From positions 1 to 40,109 of the forward strand of contig DAOWCY010000044.1 of assembly GCA_030639305.1 (NCBI GenBank): a stretch of 40,109 bases of DNA. Reading direction: 5' to 3'. This document shows, piece by piece, positions 37,727 through 40,109 of this stretch; position 1 is the stretch's first letter; each line of letters opens with the position of its first letter. Made by a program: the position numbers and the translations under genes. A model generated the notes under the pieces. That model did not search any database. It saw nothing but the letters and a program-made list of their open reading frames with translations, and had not been told where the DNA came from. The DNA is from JAGLQA01 sp023135565 (GTDB taxonomy: Bacteria; Acidobacteriota; Aminicenantia; UBA2199).

Positions 37727-38362
37727 TTATTTTGTCTTTTTAGGCAGCGCACCCGCGGACGACTTTTTTAAATAGTTGGACATCAGGACATCCGACCCGG
37801 CGCCGCAGCTTAAAAGAGAACGCATGGTGTCCTCTACCGACGCATCTATAAGATGAACGTACTTTTTGTCTACGTGGTAAATAATACCGGAAGTAGGGGT
37901 AAGACCGGAAGGAACAAAGACCGTATACATGTCGTTAGGATGCTCTTCGGTTATGAAACCGGTCATCATGGTGCTGTTTTCAAAAACCTGCACCAAAGCC
38001 ACCGAAGAAAAAGGGGTTTTCTCCTGGCCGATGAACTGCTTAATAGTCTCTTTGAAAAGCGAATAACCCGGCGCAACTTTGAGAATGCGCTTTTCTACGA
38101 AGTTGTAAGTAAATTTCCCCAACTTTGTTTTGACTATCAAACCGATGATAAAACAGATCAACACAATGAGGAAAATTACCAGCAGGTCGGCGACGGTTTT
38201 ATGCAGGTGAAAGCGTTCGACGCACATAGTGGTGATGGGCCCGATCAGGCCGGTAACAAGATTAAACACCCAATTGAAAAGCATCGCGGTCAACAGCACC
38301 GGCAGCATGACAATTATGCCACCCAATATAGTGGTTTTTAAAAAAGCTTTCAGTTTTTTCAT
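37727..38362 (-). CDS. DUF502-family inner-membrane protein
   Basis: Two strong membrane helices near the N-terminus (TTILGGIIVMLPVLLTAMLF and LLVIFLIVLICFIIGLIV) are followed by a soluble domain with the conserved pattern FVPSGLTPTSG at about 150-160. This is the usual build of DUF502 proteins, whose role is not known. The length of 211 fits. GGGAGG lies before the ATG. The stop is five bases from a composite repeat. Confidence 0.85.
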   Translation of the reverse strand: MKKLKAFLKTTILGGIIVMLPVLLTAMLFNWVFNLVTGLIGPITTMCVERFHLHKTVADLLVIFLIVLICFIIGLIVKTKLGKFTYNFVEKRILKVAPGYSLFKETIKQFIGQEKTPFSSVALVQVFENSTMMTGFITEEHPNDMYTVFVPSGLTPTSGIIYHVDKKYVHLIDASVEDTMRSLLSCGAGSDVLMSNYLKKSSAGALPKKTK

Positions 38363-38388
38363 TTTTTTACCTCCCGGGCGCAGCCCTC

Positions 38389-39774
38389 CTAAGCCATGAT
38401 TTCTTCGATTTCCGCCGCGGTTTTAGGAATCGGTTTGCCTAAAACACGGAAACCGTTGTCCGTGACCAGCACGTCGTCTTCGATACGAATACCGCCGAAA
38501 CCTTTGTACTTCGATACCTGGTCGTAATTGATGAAATCGGCGAATCTCTTTTCACCGTGCCACTGGTCGATGAGCGCGGGAATAAAGTAAATGCCGGGTT
38601 CCACGGTCAATACGAAACCGGGCTTTAACTCTTTAGCCAACCGCAGGTAGGCCAACCCGAATTGCCTGCTCCTAACGACGGTGTCGTCATAACCCACATT
38701 ATCTTCGCCTAAGTCTTCCATGTCGTGGACATCGAGGCCCATCATATGTCCCAAACCATGGGGGAAAAATAGGGCATGAGCGCCTTCTTTGACCGCGGCG
38801 TCGAGATCGCCTTTCATCAGGCCCAGGTCTTTCAGCCCCGCCGCAATCACTTTTGCGGTTTGCAGGTGAATTTCTTTATTCATCTTGCCGGGCGTTATGG
38901 CCTCAGTGGCGGAAGTCACCGCCGCGTATACGACCTGGTAAATATCTTTTTGCTCAGGGGTGAATTTGCCGCCTACAGGGAAAGTCCTGGTAATGTCGGA
39001 AGCATAATGGAGGGGCGATTCGGCGCCCGAATCGACTACCAGCAGGTCGTGTTTTTCTAATTTGTTGCCGTGGTAGTGGTTGTGCAGGGTTTCGCCGTGG
39101 GTCGTTAAAATAACCGGGAAAGAGATAAAACTGCCGGCTGAACCCACGATACCTTCGATCCTGCCGGTTATTTCTCTTTCGTAAGTACCCGGTTTTGCCA
39201 TCTGCATCACCATCTTGTACATTTCGCTGGAAATATCTAAGGACTTTTCGATTTCCGCTACTTCTTCTGCCGACTTGATCTCCCGCTGCTTGACCACGGC
39301 TTTGATCAATTCCAGGGAAGCCTCTTTTTTTACTTCGCCCGTAGGAATCCCGGTCAAGTTGTTGATCTCCAGGATATTTTCGCCCCGGTAAGGAGGTAGG
39401 AAGTGGATTTTTTTCCCGGCGGAACGAGCTTTGTCTAACAGTTCTTTTAATTGGGCGGGTGCGCCGGTATTATCCACGCCCACTGCCGCGGCCAGATATT
39501 TTACCGCAGGCTGCGGGCCCATCCAGATTATATCATCTATGGTGAAGTCGGTGCCGAAGATATAATCTTTATCGCCATCTACGTCGATTAAGCCGTAAAA
39601 GCCCGGTTTGTCGATGCCGAAGAAATACAAAAAGCTGCTGTCCTGGCGGTAGTAGTAGGGGTTGCCCGGGTAGTTCATGGCGCTTTCCCCGCTGCCCGGC
39701 ATCAGTATCAAACCGCTGCTTACGTCCTGTTTAAGTTGCTTTCTCCTGTCTGCGTAGGTTTTTGTTTCGAACAT
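38389..39774 (-). CDS. pepP: Xaa-Pro aminopeptidase (M24B)
   Basis: The enzyme removes the N-terminal residue in front of proline. An AMP_N domain (about 1-165) precedes the creatinase-fold catalytic domain with its five metal ligands: the two Asp of VVDSGAESPLHYASDITRTF, the His of HGLGHMMGLDVHD, Glu in VEPGIYF and Glu in GIRIEDDVLV. The length is 461 with the start at 39774, where AAAGGAG lies eight bases upstream. The frame is open for 43 more codons, but without a ribosome binding site. Two metal ions, usually Mn, are expected. Confidence 0.95.
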   Translation of the reverse strand: MFETKTYADRRKQLKQDVSSGLILMPGSGESAMNYPGNPYYYRQDSSFLYFFGIDKPGFYGLIDVDGDKDYIFGTDFTIDDIIWMGPQPAVKYLAAAVGVDNTGAPAQLKELLDKARSAGKKIHFLPPYRGENILEINNLTGIPTGEVKKEASLELIKAVVKQREIKSAEEVAEIEKSLDISSEMYKMVMQMAKPGTYEREITGRIEGIVGSAGSFISFPVILTTHGETLHNHYHGNKLEKHDLLVVDSGAESPLHYASDITRTFPVGGKFTPEQKDIYQVVYAAVTSATEAITPGKMNKEIHLQTAKVIAAGLKDLGLMKGDLDAAVKEGAHALFFPHGLGHMMGLDVHDMEDLGEDNVGYDDTVVRSRQFGLAYLRLAKELKPGFVLTVEPGIYFIPALIDQWHGEKRFADFINYDQVSKYKGFGGIRIEDDVLVTDNGFRVLGKPIPKTAAEIEEIMA

Positions 39775-39985
39775 TTGCTTAACTCCTTTTAAAAAAATTT
39801 TTATCTTATATGATAAGCCAACATGGGCTAAAAAATCAACCTTAAAGAAAATTTTTTTCAGCATTTTTAAATATGGCCCACTGATCACACAGGTTTCACG
39901 CAATTTTTAACCGGGAGCGGCAGGTTGTGCGACCTTCACCTGCAGGAAAAATTCAAAGCTTTTGTAGAGGGCTTTTCGCTTTTTT

Positions 39986-40089
39986 AAACAAAAGTTTTGT
40001 TCAAACTTTTTCAAAAGTTTGGCCCCCGGCAGGGACCTGCCGCGCAGCGGCTTAACGCCACCCCACGCGCGTGGGGCCGCCGGAGGCAA
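39986..40089. repeat. Family A repeat with nested insert
   Basis: AACAAAAGTTTTGTTCAAAC, then the TTTTTCAAAAGTTTG hairpin, CGGCAGGG, a nested GCCGCGCAGCGGC plus CCCCACGCGCGTGGGG block and GGCCGCCGGAGGCAAG. It has the same architecture as the copy inside the glycerate kinase gene at 18829-18934. The stretch 39775-39985 shows no gene. Confidence 0.9.
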
Positions 40090-40109
40090 GCTTGTTTTAG
40101 GTTTTTTCC

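Noticed and set aside
38389..39903. Start of the aminopeptidase at 39903
   Set aside because: The extra 43 residues resemble no family member and the ATG at 39774 has AAAGGAG.
33134..40089. Open frames such as 33134-33556, 36692-36952 and 39907-40089 on the minus strand, several with KLFQKFGPRQGRRR
   Set aside because: They are encoded by the family A repeat itself, have no ribosome binding site and overlap on both strands. They reflect open frames of the element, not genes.

Overview
The window is about 40 kb of a moderate-GC bacterial chromosome segment with 36 protein genes, gene fragments or gene remnants, no rRNA or tRNA that I can find, and an unusual load of short palindromic repeats. 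Gene content suggests an anaerobic, Gram-negative-type heterotroph: an outer-membrane barrel protein, a lipoprotein aldose epimerase, an exported isoaspartyl methyltransferase, hydrogenase maturation factors, a glycyl-radical enzyme with its activase, and acyl-CoA enzymes. A secreted six-bladed propeller protein with a GEGPGE motif and a serine hydrolase with a DUF3471-type tail are the kind of proteins that abound in Candidatus Aminicenantes and relatives. That assignment is a tentative inference; there is no marker here to prove it.

Layout. 1-410: possible end of an IS21-like element and a GC-rich non-coding stretch. 411-4151: hypC and hypF (hydrogenase maturation), convergent, each preceded directly by a toxin-antitoxin-like gene or fragment. 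4403-7476: serine hydrolase and exported pcm, divergent from one shared -35 box, then an outer-membrane protein. 7477-9739: repeats, small antitoxin-like genes and an AbiEii-type nucleotidyltransferase pair. 9746-14937: propeller protein, the rbfA-nrnA-truB operon, a candidate small RNA, and galM. 15159-20189: comEC, a YciO/Sua5 protein and a glycerate 2-kinase. 20309-24670: a pyruvate kinase fused to a CYTH triphosphatase domain, the ghost of a second glycerate kinase, and a DUF4143 ATPase. 24964-29437: a ketopantoate-reductase-like enzyme and an operon of a divergent thiolase with a 3-hydroxyacyl-CoA dehydrogenase/enoyl-CoA hydratase fusion. 29791-33069: glycyl-radical enzyme and activase, resembling hydroxyproline dehydratase. 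33202-39774: small membrane protein, ZIP transporter, an AbiL/RloAB-like defence pair, cyclophilin, DUF502 protein and Xaa-Pro aminopeptidase.

The strongest window-wide signal is the repeats. Family A has a conserved TTGCCTCCGGCGGCC end followed by a hairpin and an AACAAAACTT-like tail. Family B is a short TTATAGG unit followed by a GC-rich palindrome. They sit at or just after the stop codons of about ten genes, often filling the gap between convergent genes, and they are also inserted in frame inside at least five genes (hypF, the serine hydrolase, comEC, the glycerate kinase and the glycyl-radical enzyme). Three of the six frames of the family A core are open, and all three are used inside proteins. 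Stem sequences differ between copies while pairing is kept. One insertion in the glycerate kinase is flanked by a 7-bp direct repeat, as a mobile element would leave. The second outstanding item is the pyruvate kinase-CYTH fusion, a domain combination I do not know as a described enzyme.
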